The notes below the pieces were generated by a model. It saw only the letters and a list, made by a program, of their open reading frames with translations, was not told the origin of the DNA and ran no database searches. Shown here in pieces: positions 1-6,388 of a stretch of DNA of 15,360 bases. This DNA is from JAFLDD01 sp049314715 (GTDB lineage: Bacteria > Pseudomonadota > Alphaproteobacteria > Rickettsiales > UBA3002), in contig JBMOEL010000031.1 of NCBI GenBank assembly GCA_049314715.1, positions 1-15,360 on the forward strand, read 5' to 3'. Position 1 is the stretch's first letter, and each line of letters begins with the position of its first letter. Both the position numbers and the translations under genes were made by a program.

Positions 1-828
1 ATGGTGTTGATTACTGTTGGGTTATGCTTCAAAATATCCGCCGTGCCGTTCCATATGTGGACGCCGGATGTCTATCAAGGCTCGCCTACTGTGGTGACGA
101 TGTTGTTTGCCACCGCACCAAAAATCGCCGCGCTTGCGGTGTTCATTCGCGTATTGAACGAGCCTTTTGCCGAAATGTTGCCTGACTGGCAGATGATTTT
201 ACAAATTACCGCAGTGCTGTCGATGGCGGTGGGTGCATTCGGCGCGATGATGCAAACGAGCATCAAGCGACTGCTGGCTTATGGTTCGATTGGCCATATT
301 GGCTATGCGTTGGTCGGTGTTGCGGCGGGCTCGCAGGAAGGTATTCAAGCTGTTCTCATTTACCTCACGCTCTATTTGTTCATGGCAATCGGTACCTTCG
401 GTTTTGTGCTCTTGATGCGTCGCGATGGGCAGCAGGTGGAGCAGCTTTCTGATTTAGCGGGGCTTGCAAAAACGCGCCAACGCCCAGCCTTGTTTATGCT
501 GGTCATGATGTTCTCAATGGCGGGGATTCCGCCGTTCGCAGGATTCTTTGGGAAGATGTTTATTTTCCTAAGCGCGATTGAAGCAGGACTTTATACGCTG
601 GCAATTATAGGCGTGCTGACGAGTGTGGTCGCGGCCTTCTATTACCTGAAAGTGGTAAAAATCATGTATTTCGATGAACCAAAGGAACCGCTTGATCGTT
701 ATATTCCATTTGTCGCAGCGGTTGTTTTGATGATTTGTGCACTTGTGACAGCGCTATTCTTCCTCTATCCTACCCCTGTTTTGAATGCGGCAACACTAGC
801 AGCAGGGTCATTGGTAGGCAGTGAGTAA
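1..828 (+). CDS. nuoN: NADH-quinone oxidoreductase subunit N, 3' part (left end cut off)
   Basis: This is the C-terminal 275 residues of NuoN, an antiporter-like membrane subunit of respiratory complex I that takes part in proton pumping in the inner membrane. The full protein is usually about 480 residues, so the ATG at position 1 is almost certainly an internal methionine. Visible family marks are the FKISAVPFHMWTPDVYQG segment (residues 10-27) with its conserved lysine, the KRLLAYGSIGHIGYALVG segment near residues 89-106, and GIPPFAGFFGKMFIF near residues 175-189. Hydrophobic helices run along the whole length. The stop codon lies inside the start of birA (8-bp overlap), so the two are probably co-transcribed at the end of the nuo operon. 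The upstream nuo genes lie outside the window. Confidence 0.95.
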   Translation: MVLITVGLCFKISAVPFHMWTPDVYQGSPTVVTMLFATAPKIAALAVFIRVLNEPFAEMLPDWQMILQITAVLSMAVGAFGAMMQTSIKRLLAYGSIGHIGYALVGVAAGSQEGIQAVLIYLTLYLFMAIGTFGFVLLMRRDGQQVEQLSDLAGLAKTRQRPALFMLVMMFSMAGIPPFAGFFGKMFIFLSAIEAGLYTLAIIGVLTSVVAAFYYLKVVKIMYFDEPKEPLDRYIPFVAAVVLMICALVTALFFLYPTPVLNAATLAAGSLVGSE

Positions 829-1594
829 GCAAGGCAACCTCATCGACGATTATCATCTGCTTTCGTATGATGTGCTTGACAGCACCAACGAAGAGGCAAA
901 GCGTTTGGCTGGTGGTGGTGCCTCGCACGGTGCGGTGATTTGGGCCAAGAAACAAACCGCAGGCCGTGGCCGCATGGGGCGCGAATGGGTTTCGCCCGAA
1001 GGTAACCTCTATGTGTCGGTGTTGCTAAGCCCAAGTAAAGACTTGGCAAGTTGCAGTCAATTATCCTTCGTGGCGGCGCTCGCCGCAGCAGAAACCTTGG
1101 AGGTGATTGTTTCTGAAACTACGGATATTAGCTGCAAGTGGCCGAATGATATTTTGCATGATGGAAAAAAATTAGGCGGTATTTTGCTGGAGTCATTCAC
1201 CACACCGGATGAACGCGGCAAAGAAAAGCAGTGGGTAGTTGTTGGCGTTGGCATTAATATTGACCACTTTCCCGAGCACGTGATGTTCCCTGCGACGTGT
1301 TTGCGTGATGCGGGTGTTGAAATCATCAGCGCGAAGATTGTGCTATCGCGATTCATTTATAACTTCATTCACCGTTATGATCATTGGGCGAAGAAGGGCT
1401 TTAAAGATATCCAAAAAGACTGGATTTCGCGTGCCTATCGTCTTGGCCACCCGACCGAAGTGATGGTGGGTGATAAGCAACTCAAAGGTGTGTTTGACGG
1501 GATTGATGCAGCAGGCCGATTGCTGCTGCGCCAAGAAAGTGGTGCCGTAACGGGTATTTCAGCGGGTGATGTATTTTTTAAGGAATCCGCCTAA
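821..1594 (+). CDS. birA: Biotin--[acetyl-CoA-carboxylase] ligase, catalytic type without DNA-binding domain
   Basis: The protein (257 aa) attaches biotin to the biotin carboxyl carrier protein of acetyl-CoA carboxylase and similar enzymes through biotinyl-5'-AMP. The sequence shows the STNEEAK substrate-binding segment (residues 21-27), the GRGRMGR adenylate-binding loop (48-54), KWPNDIL (106-112), KKLGGILLES (116-125) with the expected catalytic lysine, and VGVGIN (141-146). A C-terminal SH3-like region follows. There is no N-terminal winged-helix domain as in E. coli BirA (about 320 aa), so it should not act as a repressor. The GTG at 821 overlaps the end of nuoN by 8 bp and has a purine-rich GGTAGG just upstream. 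No better start is visible before the first conserved motif. Its TAA overlaps the coaX ATG by one base. Confidence 0.93.
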   Translation: MSKQGNLIDDYHLLSYDVLDSTNEEAKRLAGGGASHGAVIWAKKQTAGRGRMGREWVSPEGNLYVSVLLSPSKDLASCSQLSFVAALAAAETLEVIVSETTDISCKWPNDILHDGKKLGGILLESFTTPDERGKEKQWVVVGVGINIDHFPEHVMFPATCLRDAGVEIISAKIVLSRFIYNFIHRYDHWAKKGFKDIQKDWISRAYRLGHPTEVMVGDKQLKGVFDGIDAAGRLLLRQESGAVTGISAGDVFFKESA

Positions 1595-2370
1595 TGCTGC
1601 TTGCGATTGATATTGGCAATACCAACGTCGTATTCGCCTTGTGTGATGAGCACCGTACCGTTGCGGAATGGCGCATTCGCACGGACGCGCACCGAACAGC
1701 AGACGAATATGCGGTGTGGTTATTTACTTTAATGGAAGCGGATAATCATGCGCGACAGTCGGTTCGCGGCGTTATCATTTCTTCTGTTGTGCCTGAAGCA
1801 AATTTTGAGCTAAAAACCTTTACGCGTAAATATCTGAATCAGGAGCCGCTGGTGCTCGCTACAGGGCAGATTGATTGCGGTATGCCCGTAAAAATCGATA
1901 ACCCTAAAGAATTGGGCGCGGATAGAATCATCAATGCATTTGCGGCGTGGTCAGCGCATAATCAAGCCTTGATTGTGGTGGATTTTGGCACAGCGACAAC
2001 ATTTGATGTGGTGTCTGGCAATGGTGAGTATTTGGGTGGTGTCATTGCACCCGGCATCAATTTATCGCTTGATGCGCTTCAGCGCGCCGCAGCGAAATTA
2101 CATGGCATTGCTATTACCCATCCCAAGCAGGTGATTGGTACGAATACGACTGCGGCTATGCAGTCGGGCATTTTTTATGGTTATGCGGGGCTGATTGAAG
2201 GTATTGTCAGCCGTATCAAAGAAGAGCGCGGGGAATCTATGAAAGTGATTGCCACGGGTGGGCTTGCCGCCTTATATGCGGATGCGACCAAAGCCATTGA
2301 CGTGGTCGATCAGGATTTGACCATTCGCGGCCTACGCCTCATTTATCAACGGCAGAAACGAAATCACTAA
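1594..2370 (+). CDS. coaX: Type III pantothenate kinase
   Basis: This 258-residue cytosolic enzyme phosphorylates pantothenate, the first committed step of coenzyme A synthesis. Type III kinases belong to the ASKHA fold and, unlike type I CoaA, are not known for CoA feedback inhibition. The sequence has the N-terminal phosphate motif DIGNTN (residues 6-11), GADR (108-111) with the presumed catalytic Asp110, VVDFGTATTFD (128-138) for nucleotide and cation binding, and GGVIAPGINLSLDAL (148-162). ATGGLA near the C-terminus is the second ATP-site loop. The length is normal for the family. The start overlaps the birA stop as TAATG, with AAGGA about nine bases upstream. The stop overlaps the rnj start in the same way, so translation is probably coupled. 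Confidence 0.95.
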   Translation: MLLAIDIGNTNVVFALCDEHRTVAEWRIRTDAHRTADEYAVWLFTLMEADNHARQSVRGVIISSVVPEANFELKTFTRKYLNQEPLVLATGQIDCGMPVKIDNPKELGADRIINAFAAWSAHNQALIVVDFGTATTFDVVSGNGEYLGGVIAPGINLSLDALQRAAAKLHGIAITHPKQVIGTNTTAAMQSGIFYGYAGLIEGIVSRIKEERGESMKVIATGGLAALYADATKAIDVVDQDLTIRGLRLIYQRQKRNH

Positions 2371-4031
2371 TGCCCTTTGACTTCAAAAATCACGACGATG
2401 ATTTGTTATTCGTGCCGCTTGGCGGCTCGAATGAGATTGGCATGAACCTCAACCTTTATCGCTATAAAGGCAAATGGATTATGATTGATTTGGGTATTGG
2501 CTTTGCCGATGCCTACTTGCCCGGTATCGATATTGTCGTGCCGAATATGGACGGGTTCTTGCCCTTTAAAAAAGACCTTGTGGCATTGGTATTGACCCAT
2601 GCGCATGAAGATCATCTCGGCGCGGTGCCGTATTTATGGCATGAATTAGAATGCCCGATTTACGCAACGCCATTTACCGCAAATTTGTTGCGCGTAAAAA
2701 TGGCGGAAGAGGGCCTCAAAAATCGCGCGAAGATTATTGAAGTGGAAGCGGGTAAGCTTTACGACCTCCCGCCCTTCACGTTCGAAATGGTGCCGATTAC
2801 CCATTCGATTCCCGAAATGCACGCGGTTGCGCTACGTACGGATGCGGGAACAGTCATGCATACAGGTGATTGGAAGCTTGATGCGAATCCACTGGTTGGC
2901 CCAACGACGGACGAGGCAACGCTTGCTAAATATGGTGACGAAGGCGTGCTTGCTATGGTCTGTGATTCCACCAACGTATTTGTTGAGGGCGAATCGGGTT
3001 CCGAAGGTGATGTGCGCGCCAGTCTGCGTGATATTATTAACGAATGTGATAACCGTGTGGTGGTTACTACCTTTGCGTCAAACGTAGCGCGGTTGGAAAG
3101 TATTATTTATGCCGCTCTGGATGCTGGGCGTAGCGTGGCGCTCTCAGGGAAATCGCTTTGGCGGGTGACGGCAGCAGCCAAAGAGGCTGGCTATTTGAAA
3201 GATGTGCCGCCATTTCTGGATGATGAAGCAGCCATTCAGTTGCCCAAAAATAAAGTGGTATTTATTTGTACGGGTTGCCAAGGCGAGGGTAGGGCAGCGA
3301 TGGCAAAAATTGCACGCGGCGAGCACCCCTATATTCGCCTGACACCGAAGGACACGATTATTTTCTCATCGCGTACGATTCCCGGAAACGAACAAAAAAT
3401 CGGTTGGATGCATAATAAATTCATCAAAATGGGATTGGAAGTGATTAATGACCATGTGGGGTTCACCCATGTTTCCGGCCACCCTGCGCGAATGGAGCTG
3501 GAGCGTATGTATCAACTGGTGCGTCCGAAAATTGCGGTGCCCGTGCATGGCGAAGCGCGCCATATTCACGAGCATGCGAAATTAGCCGAATCGCTGCAAA
3601 TACCAGAACAAGTTGAGCCGTATAATGGCGCGGTGATTCGCCTCAAGGAAGGTGAAGCACGTATCGTAGGGACGATAGAGTCTGGCTACTTGGCGATGGA
3701 TGGTTCGTCATTGATTGATACGAATTCGCCGGTGATTCGTACGCGCCGCAAAATCCGTGATGATGGATTTTGTAGTGTATCCCTCGTGCTCGACAAAAAA
3801 GGCGCGCTGGTTGGCCGCCCGAAATTTTCTGCACCGGGCTGCTTGGATTCCCAAGAAGACCGCCCAATGTTTGAGGCCATGACCGAGGAAATCGAAGCGC
3901 TGCTCGATAAGCGCGGCGGTAAAGTGAAGCTCCACCAACTGGAAGAGTCGGTTCGTAATATCTTACGAAAAATGATTAGTGAAGAGCTGGGCAAAAAGCC
4001 TGTGCTGGATGTGCACCTGCATCAGCTTTAG
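2370..4031 (+). CDS. rnj: Ribonuclease J (beta-CASP metallo-beta-lactamase RNase)
   Basis: RNase J (553 aa) is a zinc-dependent 5'-to-3' exoribonuclease and endoribonuclease for RNA maturation and decay. The metallo-beta-lactamase motif 2 reads HAHEDH (His77, His79, Asp81, His82). Candidate later metal ligands are His145 in ITHSIPE and Asp167 in HTGDWKLD. The beta-CASP part contains TGCQGE (301-306), where family members as I remember them usually read TGSQGE, then SSRTIPGNE (333-341), HVSGH (367-371) and VHGE (392-395). A C-terminal domain of about 100 residues follows. The ATG overlaps the coaX stop (TAATG) and has only a weak ribosome-binding site, which suggests coupled translation. In relatives I remember a methylmalonyl-CoA epimerase gene next; here an unrelated reverse-strand gene follows after a probable terminator. 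Confidence 0.95.
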   Translation: MPFDFKNHDDDLLFVPLGGSNEIGMNLNLYRYKGKWIMIDLGIGFADAYLPGIDIVVPNMDGFLPFKKDLVALVLTHAHEDHLGAVPYLWHELECPIYATPFTANLLRVKMAEEGLKNRAKIIEVEAGKLYDLPPFTFEMVPITHSIPEMHAVALRTDAGTVMHTGDWKLDANPLVGPTTDEATLAKYGDEGVLAMVCDSTNVFVEGESGSEGDVRASLRDIINECDNRVVVTTFASNVARLESIIYAALDAGRSVALSGKSLWRVTAAAKEAGYLKDVPPFLDDEAAIQLPKNKVVFICTGCQGEGRAAMAKIARGEHPYIRLTPKDTIIFSSRTIPGNEQKIGWMHNKFIKMGLEVINDHVGFTHVSGHPARMELERMYQLVRPKIAVPVHGEARHIHEHAKLAESLQIPEQVEPYNGAVIRLKEGEARIVGTIESGYLAMDGSSLIDTNSPVIRTRRKIRDDGFCSVSLVLDKKGALVGRPKFSAPGCLDSQEDRPMFEAMTEEIEALLDKRGGKVKLHQLEESVRNILRKMISEELGKKPVLDVHLHQL

Positions 4032-4045
4032 TTTTTGCGCTCAAG

Positions 4046-4092
4046 CGCCGCGAGGGCTTACGGCCTCAACGGCCGTCGAGGCGTCGGTTTTT
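4046..4092 (+). terminator. Probable Rho-independent terminator after rnj
   Basis: Fourteen bases after the rnj stop there is a G+C-rich hairpin. The core stem is ACGGCC/GGCCGT with loop TCAAC (4060-4076). An outer CGCC/GGCG pairing (4046-4049 with 4080-4083) leaves an internal loop. Five T residues follow at 4088-4092. The site is in the gap between convergent genes, where a terminator is expected. The uridine tract is short and set off from the core stem, and no T run follows the hairpin on the reverse strand, so it would work for rnj rather than for the opposing gene. Confidence 0.42.
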
Positions 4093-4105
4093 AGTAAGAA
4101 GAAAT

Positions 4106-5053
4106 CTACAACCCAATGCGTATTGCTTCTTCGGGCGTCATGAGGCGTTCCGTCTCAATGGATTGTTTATCAACGCGCACACGAGGTGGCGGTGTTTCGT
4201 CACGGAAATTCATGACATGACGTTGTGGCGTTGGTGTTGCTTTGCCTTTGCCAGTTTCGTTGCGTTCGATTTCAGCAAGGCGCGCTGCTTCAAGCTGGCG
4301 CTCATAGGTTCTGTCGCGCCCTTTGTCTTGATCATGGACGAGACTCTCCGTTGTATCAAACCATTGGCGAATATAGTGGCGGTCGATACCAATCGTTGCG
4401 CCCGCAAGGCCGCCTATAGCCATGCCGATGTATGGTGCCGCAGCTAAAATAAATGTTTTCGTTGCTTCCACTGTAGCTGCAGTAAGAGCTTTTCCTGTAA
4501 TCATTTCAGTTAAGCCAGTAACTACAAAGTGCGAACCCGGTATGAATGCAAATGCAAGCCCCAACGCTGCGCCCACCGCTAAGCCAATGAGTAGTGGCTT
4601 CCAGTGGAAAAATTCGGTAGCTGGCGACTCTTTACCTTCTTCGTGTAACAGCTTTACCAGTTCGTCTGCTTCTTTTTGGCTGGTGGTTTCTTGTAAGCGG
4701 TCGCCAATCGCGCGACGACGCTCATTCATTTCGGCGGTTTCTGCATGCATGGATGCTTGTGCCGCAATGGTGCCAAATGTGTCGGCGCCTTTTAATATAC
4801 CTGCACCAGCGATTAATGGAATTGCCCAGAATCCTGCGGCTCCTATGGGTGTTGCTAATAGTCCTAAGCCGACGATAGTGCCGATCACTGCACCAAATGT
4901 TCCATAAAGCGCTGCACCGCCAATGGAGCCTTGGATAAGGCCTTTATAGCCAGCAGAGAGCACGCGCCGTGCGTAAGGCGAATGTTCGCCGCCAGCGCCA
5001 CCCGTGGCGGTGGTCGCGAGTTTGACGTGTGACTGTGGAATTTCGTTAACCAA
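4106..5053 (-). CDS. Unrecognised membrane protein with three glycine-zipper segments
   Basis: I do not recognise the family of this 315-residue protein. It has four hydrophobic stretches (about 36-66, 68-88, 153-173 and 200-224). Three carry regular glycine spacing: G54/G58/G62, G157/G161/G165 and G210/G214/G218/G222, a pattern that favours tight helix packing in membranes. Between them, residues 95-150 are charged and probably helical. The C-terminal 90 residues are soluble, charged and proline-rich (TPTPQ, TPPPRVRV). There is no signal peptide. I chose the TTG at 5053 because GGAG lies seven bases upstream. A longer frame could open with TTG at 5119, but it lacks such a site. No typical ATG start is available. 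It is convergent with rnj and divergent from the DUF1467 gene. A structural or pore-like membrane role is possible but not shown. Confidence 0.75.
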   Translation of the reverse strand: MVNEIPQSHVKLATTATGGAGGEHSPYARRVLSAGYKGLIQGSIGGAALYGTFGAVIGTIVGLGLLATPIGAAGFWAIPLIAGAGILKGADTFGTIAAQASMHAETAEMNERRRAIGDRLQETTSQKEADELVKLLHEEGKESPATEFFHWKPLLIGLAVGAALGLAFAFIPGSHFVVTGLTEMITGKALTAATVEATKTFILAAAPYIGMAIGGLAGATIGIDRHYIRQWFDTTESLVHDQDKGRDRTYERQLEAARLAEIERNETGKGKATPTPQRHVMNFRDETPPPRVRVDKQSIETERLMTPEEAIRIGL

Positions 5054-5168
5054 TACACTTCTCCATACGTTGAATAATAACAAAAAATCAGGCGGAGAAT
5101 TATGAACATTTGATGACAATCATCTGGTGTTTTGGCGTGGTTGTCACTAGGGTTGCATTGAGGTTACT
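5054..5168. other. Divergent intergenic region, no clear promoter
   Basis: This 115-bp gap separates the reverse-strand membrane protein gene from the forward DUF1467 operon and should hold promoters for both. I see no convincing -35/-10 pair on either strand. A short perfect inverted repeat, GATGA-CAA-TCATC, sits at 5112-5124 and could be an operator, but this length is common by chance. A GAGG ribosome-binding site lies five bases before the DUF1467 ATG. Confidence 0.4.
5061..5064 (-). promoter_or_regulatory. Ribosome-binding site deciding the TTG start at 5053
   Basis: Read on the reverse strand, the sequence is TATGGAGAAGTGTA followed by TTG. The GGAG core is seven bases from the TTG, ideal spacing. 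This is why the shorter form of the glycine-zipper protein is preferred. Confidence 0.55.
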
Positions 5169-5396
5169 ATGACCCTTTTTCAAATGTTTCTTGCCTATGC
5201 GGTGGCGTGGTGGATTGTGCTTTTTATGGTTCTACCATTTGGCGCTCAGGCACCTGCGCAGCCTGATAAGGGGCATGCACAATCTGCTCCGGCGCGATTT
5301 GATTTTAAGAAAAAAGCTAAAATTACCAGTATATTAGCTATTATCCCTGTATTGTTGTTCAAGTATCTTTATGAGGCGGGGGTAATAGGTTTATGA
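5169..5396 (+). CDS. DUF1467 family small inner-membrane protein
   Basis: This 75-residue protein has two predicted transmembrane helices (about 3-23 and 52-70) joined by a short polar, basic loop rich in Pro, Ala and Lys (26-51). The start FLAYAVAWWIVLFMVLPFG and the later KKKAKITSILAIIP match my memory of DUF1467, a family seen in Alphaproteobacteria just upstream of proS. Its function is unknown. The ATG at 5169 has GAGG five bases upstream. The stop overlaps the next gene's ATG as ATGA (5393-5396), so the next gene is probably translated by coupling. The position near proS is the usual one, but two extra small genes separate it from proS here. Confidence 0.82.
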   Translation: MTLFQMFLAYAVAWWIVLFMVLPFGAQAPAQPDKGHAQSAPARFDFKKKAKITSILAIIPVLLFKYLYEAGVIGL

Positions 5397-5824
5397 AATG
5401 CCTCTTGTCATTGCGAGCAAAGCGAAGCAATCCATCTTTAAGATGGATCGCCACGTCGCTTGCGCTCCTCGCGATGACAATAATGCCTGCTTTTGCCCAA
5501 TATCACGCAGGTGCATCAGACTGTGATCCGTATCTTACTTACCAGCCTTCTGCGGATGTGGAGGCGAAGGATGGATTTGACCAGCATGGAAACCCAATAA
5601 AGTCTGCGGATATGGAGCCTAATACGATTGCAAAGCAGTTTGAAAATACGACCATTGGTTTGGATATTCCCGTCACGAACCATGTGAATAAAGACAAATA
5701 TAATGCGGACTTAAGCGAATCACGAATTAATCTCGGGACGATTGACGTGAAGAAAGATGGTACGACATCGCTTAATGGCGCGCCAATAAAGCAACAAAAT
5801 ATCTATCGTTCGGAGTGTAAGTGA
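5393..5824 (+). CDS. Unrecognised exported protein with a repeat-derived signal peptide
   Basis: The 143-residue product looks secreted to the periplasm. Residues 1-17 are basic (K2, R8, K10, R11, R17), 18-30 form a hydrophobic core, and AFA at 33-35 followed by Gln36 is a good signal peptidase I site. Residues 5-29 are encoded by a palindromic repeat, so the signal peptide is largely made from repeat DNA. The mature part (about 108 aa) is polar, without a family I recognise. It has only two cysteines, Cys44 and Cys142, near its two ends, which could form a disulfide. The start is supported by the ATGA overlap with the DUF1467 stop. The internal ATG at 5483 would remove the signal peptide. 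The stop overlaps the lipoprotein start by one base (TGATG). Confidence 0.7.
   Translation: MKCLLSLRAKRSNPSLRWIATSLALLAMTIMPAFAQYHAGASDCDPYLTYQPSADVEAKDGFDQHGNPIKSADMEPNTIAKQFENTTIGLDIPVTNHVNKDKYNADLSESRINLGTIDVKKDGTTSLNGAPIKQQNIYRSECK
5397..5403 (+). repeat. Left copy of 7-bp direct repeat AATGCCT
   Basis: AATGCCT occurs here and again at 5482-5488, one base outside each end of the palindromic element. The arrangement resembles a target-site duplication left by insertion of a small mobile repeat. A chance match of this length so exactly placed is possible but unlikely. Confidence 0.45.
5405..5480. repeat. 76-bp palindromic (MITE/REP-like) repeat inside a coding region
   Basis: The ends are inverted copies: TTGTCAT at 5405-5411 and ATGACAA at 5474-5480, followed inward by GCGAG-type sequence on both arms. 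The centre is a perfect inverted repeat, ATCCATCTT (5430-5438), one T, AAGATGGAT (5440-5448). The arms between are imperfect and differ in length. The sequence belongs to a type I remember as dispersed palindromes in several bacterial genomes (TCATTGCGAG...GCGATGAC), often seen in databases as stray peptides containing LRAKRSNP or LALLAMT. No transposase is present, so mobilisation would be in trans. Only one copy was noticed in this window. It could fold into a strong hairpin in mRNA. It is fully inside the exported-protein gene and in frame. Confidence 0.82.
5482..5488 (+). repeat. Right copy of 7-bp direct repeat AATGCCT
   Basis: This is the partner of the copy at 5397-5403. The element between them is 78 bp, or 85 bp including one copy. 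Because 85 is not a multiple of three, simple insertion would have changed which upstream ATG is in frame. Confidence 0.45.
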
Positions 5825-6312
5825 TGAAAAAAATATTAGCTAGTTCGTGTTTGGTGTTACTAGCGGCCTGCACGCCGCCTGAGCAAACCTATTGTGATGG
5901 GTTTGGCTTGGCGCAAGGTGACCCCGAACACCAAAAATGTATGAATTATTATTTCCAGCAAGAGGCAGCATTTAACGCGGACAGGCAAGTCTGCGATTTT
6001 GAGGCCGATAAAACCTATCCCCCCACATTATATGATGATGGAAGGTGGGAGCGTGTTTCCGGTGGATTAGGGTATGGGCCTTTCGGAACCGCCTATGGTG
6101 GCGGCTTTGGCACGAGTGTCTATGTCGAGCCAGATTATTATAAAAACCGCGAAGTAGATCGCCTGCGCATGCGCATTATTCGGCCATGCATGGAATCAAA
6201 AGGCTGGAAGAGCGGTGAGACATGGCAGGCGGGCCGTATCACGGGTGGTGGTTTCAAAAAATCGCCCGTATCTGCACCTCCGCAAAGTGGCAAATTGCCG
6301 TGGCTAAAATAA
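5824..6312 (+). CDS. Small outer-membrane-type lipoprotein of unknown function
   Basis: The 162-residue product has a short lipoprotein signal peptide, MKKILASSCLVLLAAC, with lipobox LLAAC, so Cys16 should be lipidated. The next residue is Thr rather than Asp, which by the E. coli rule would allow export to the outer membrane through Lol. The mature part has further cysteines (in TYCDG, HQKCMNYY, RQVCDFE and RPCMESKGW) and a Gly/Tyr-rich stretch around residues 79-100. The CMESKGW ending recalls small alphaproteobacterial lipoproteins, but I cannot name a family. GGAG lies eight bases before the ATG at 5824. A GTG three bases earlier is less well placed. The start overlaps the preceding stop as TGATG. 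The LolCD genes that would sort it lie just downstream. Confidence 0.8.
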   Translation: MKKILASSCLVLLAACTPPEQTYCDGFGLAQGDPEHQKCMNYYFQQEAAFNADRQVCDFEADKTYPPTLYDDGRWERVSGGLGYGPFGTAYGGGFGTSVYVEPDYYKNREVDRLRMRIIRPCMESKGWKSGETWQAGRITGGGFKKSPVSAPPQSGKLPWLK

Positions 6313-6388
6313 TCCACACCCTCTGCTAATCGTTGCGTTTTTAGTCTTGGCTGCCATAGTGCGTTCTCATTCATGAAAGAGCCGTTCC

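Noticed and set aside
1..3. ATG at the first base as the nuoN start
   Set aside because: The sequence aligns with the middle of NuoN, so the codon is internal and the gene is cut by the window edge.
4422..4907. 161-residue forward frame opposite the glycine-zipper gene
   Set aside because: It is Ser/Pro/Ala-rich with no family signal. The reverse frame is longer, has coherent membrane segments and a good ribosome-binding site.
5054..5119. N-terminal extension of the glycine-zipper protein from TTG at 5119
   Set aside because: No ribosome-binding site precedes it, whereas the TTG at 5053 has GGAG at ideal spacing.
5112..5124. GATGA-CAA-TCATC as an operator
   Set aside because: The arms are only 5 bp and no regulator is known here, so it is noted only in the intergenic entry.
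5405..5480. The palindrome as a terminator or CRISPR unit
   Set aside because: There is no T run after it, no repeat-spacer periodicity, and coding continues through it in frame.
6332..6359. TTGCGT and CATAGT as a proS promoter
   Set aside because: Both boxes are poor matches. The position is sensible but the evidence is too weak for a separate feature.
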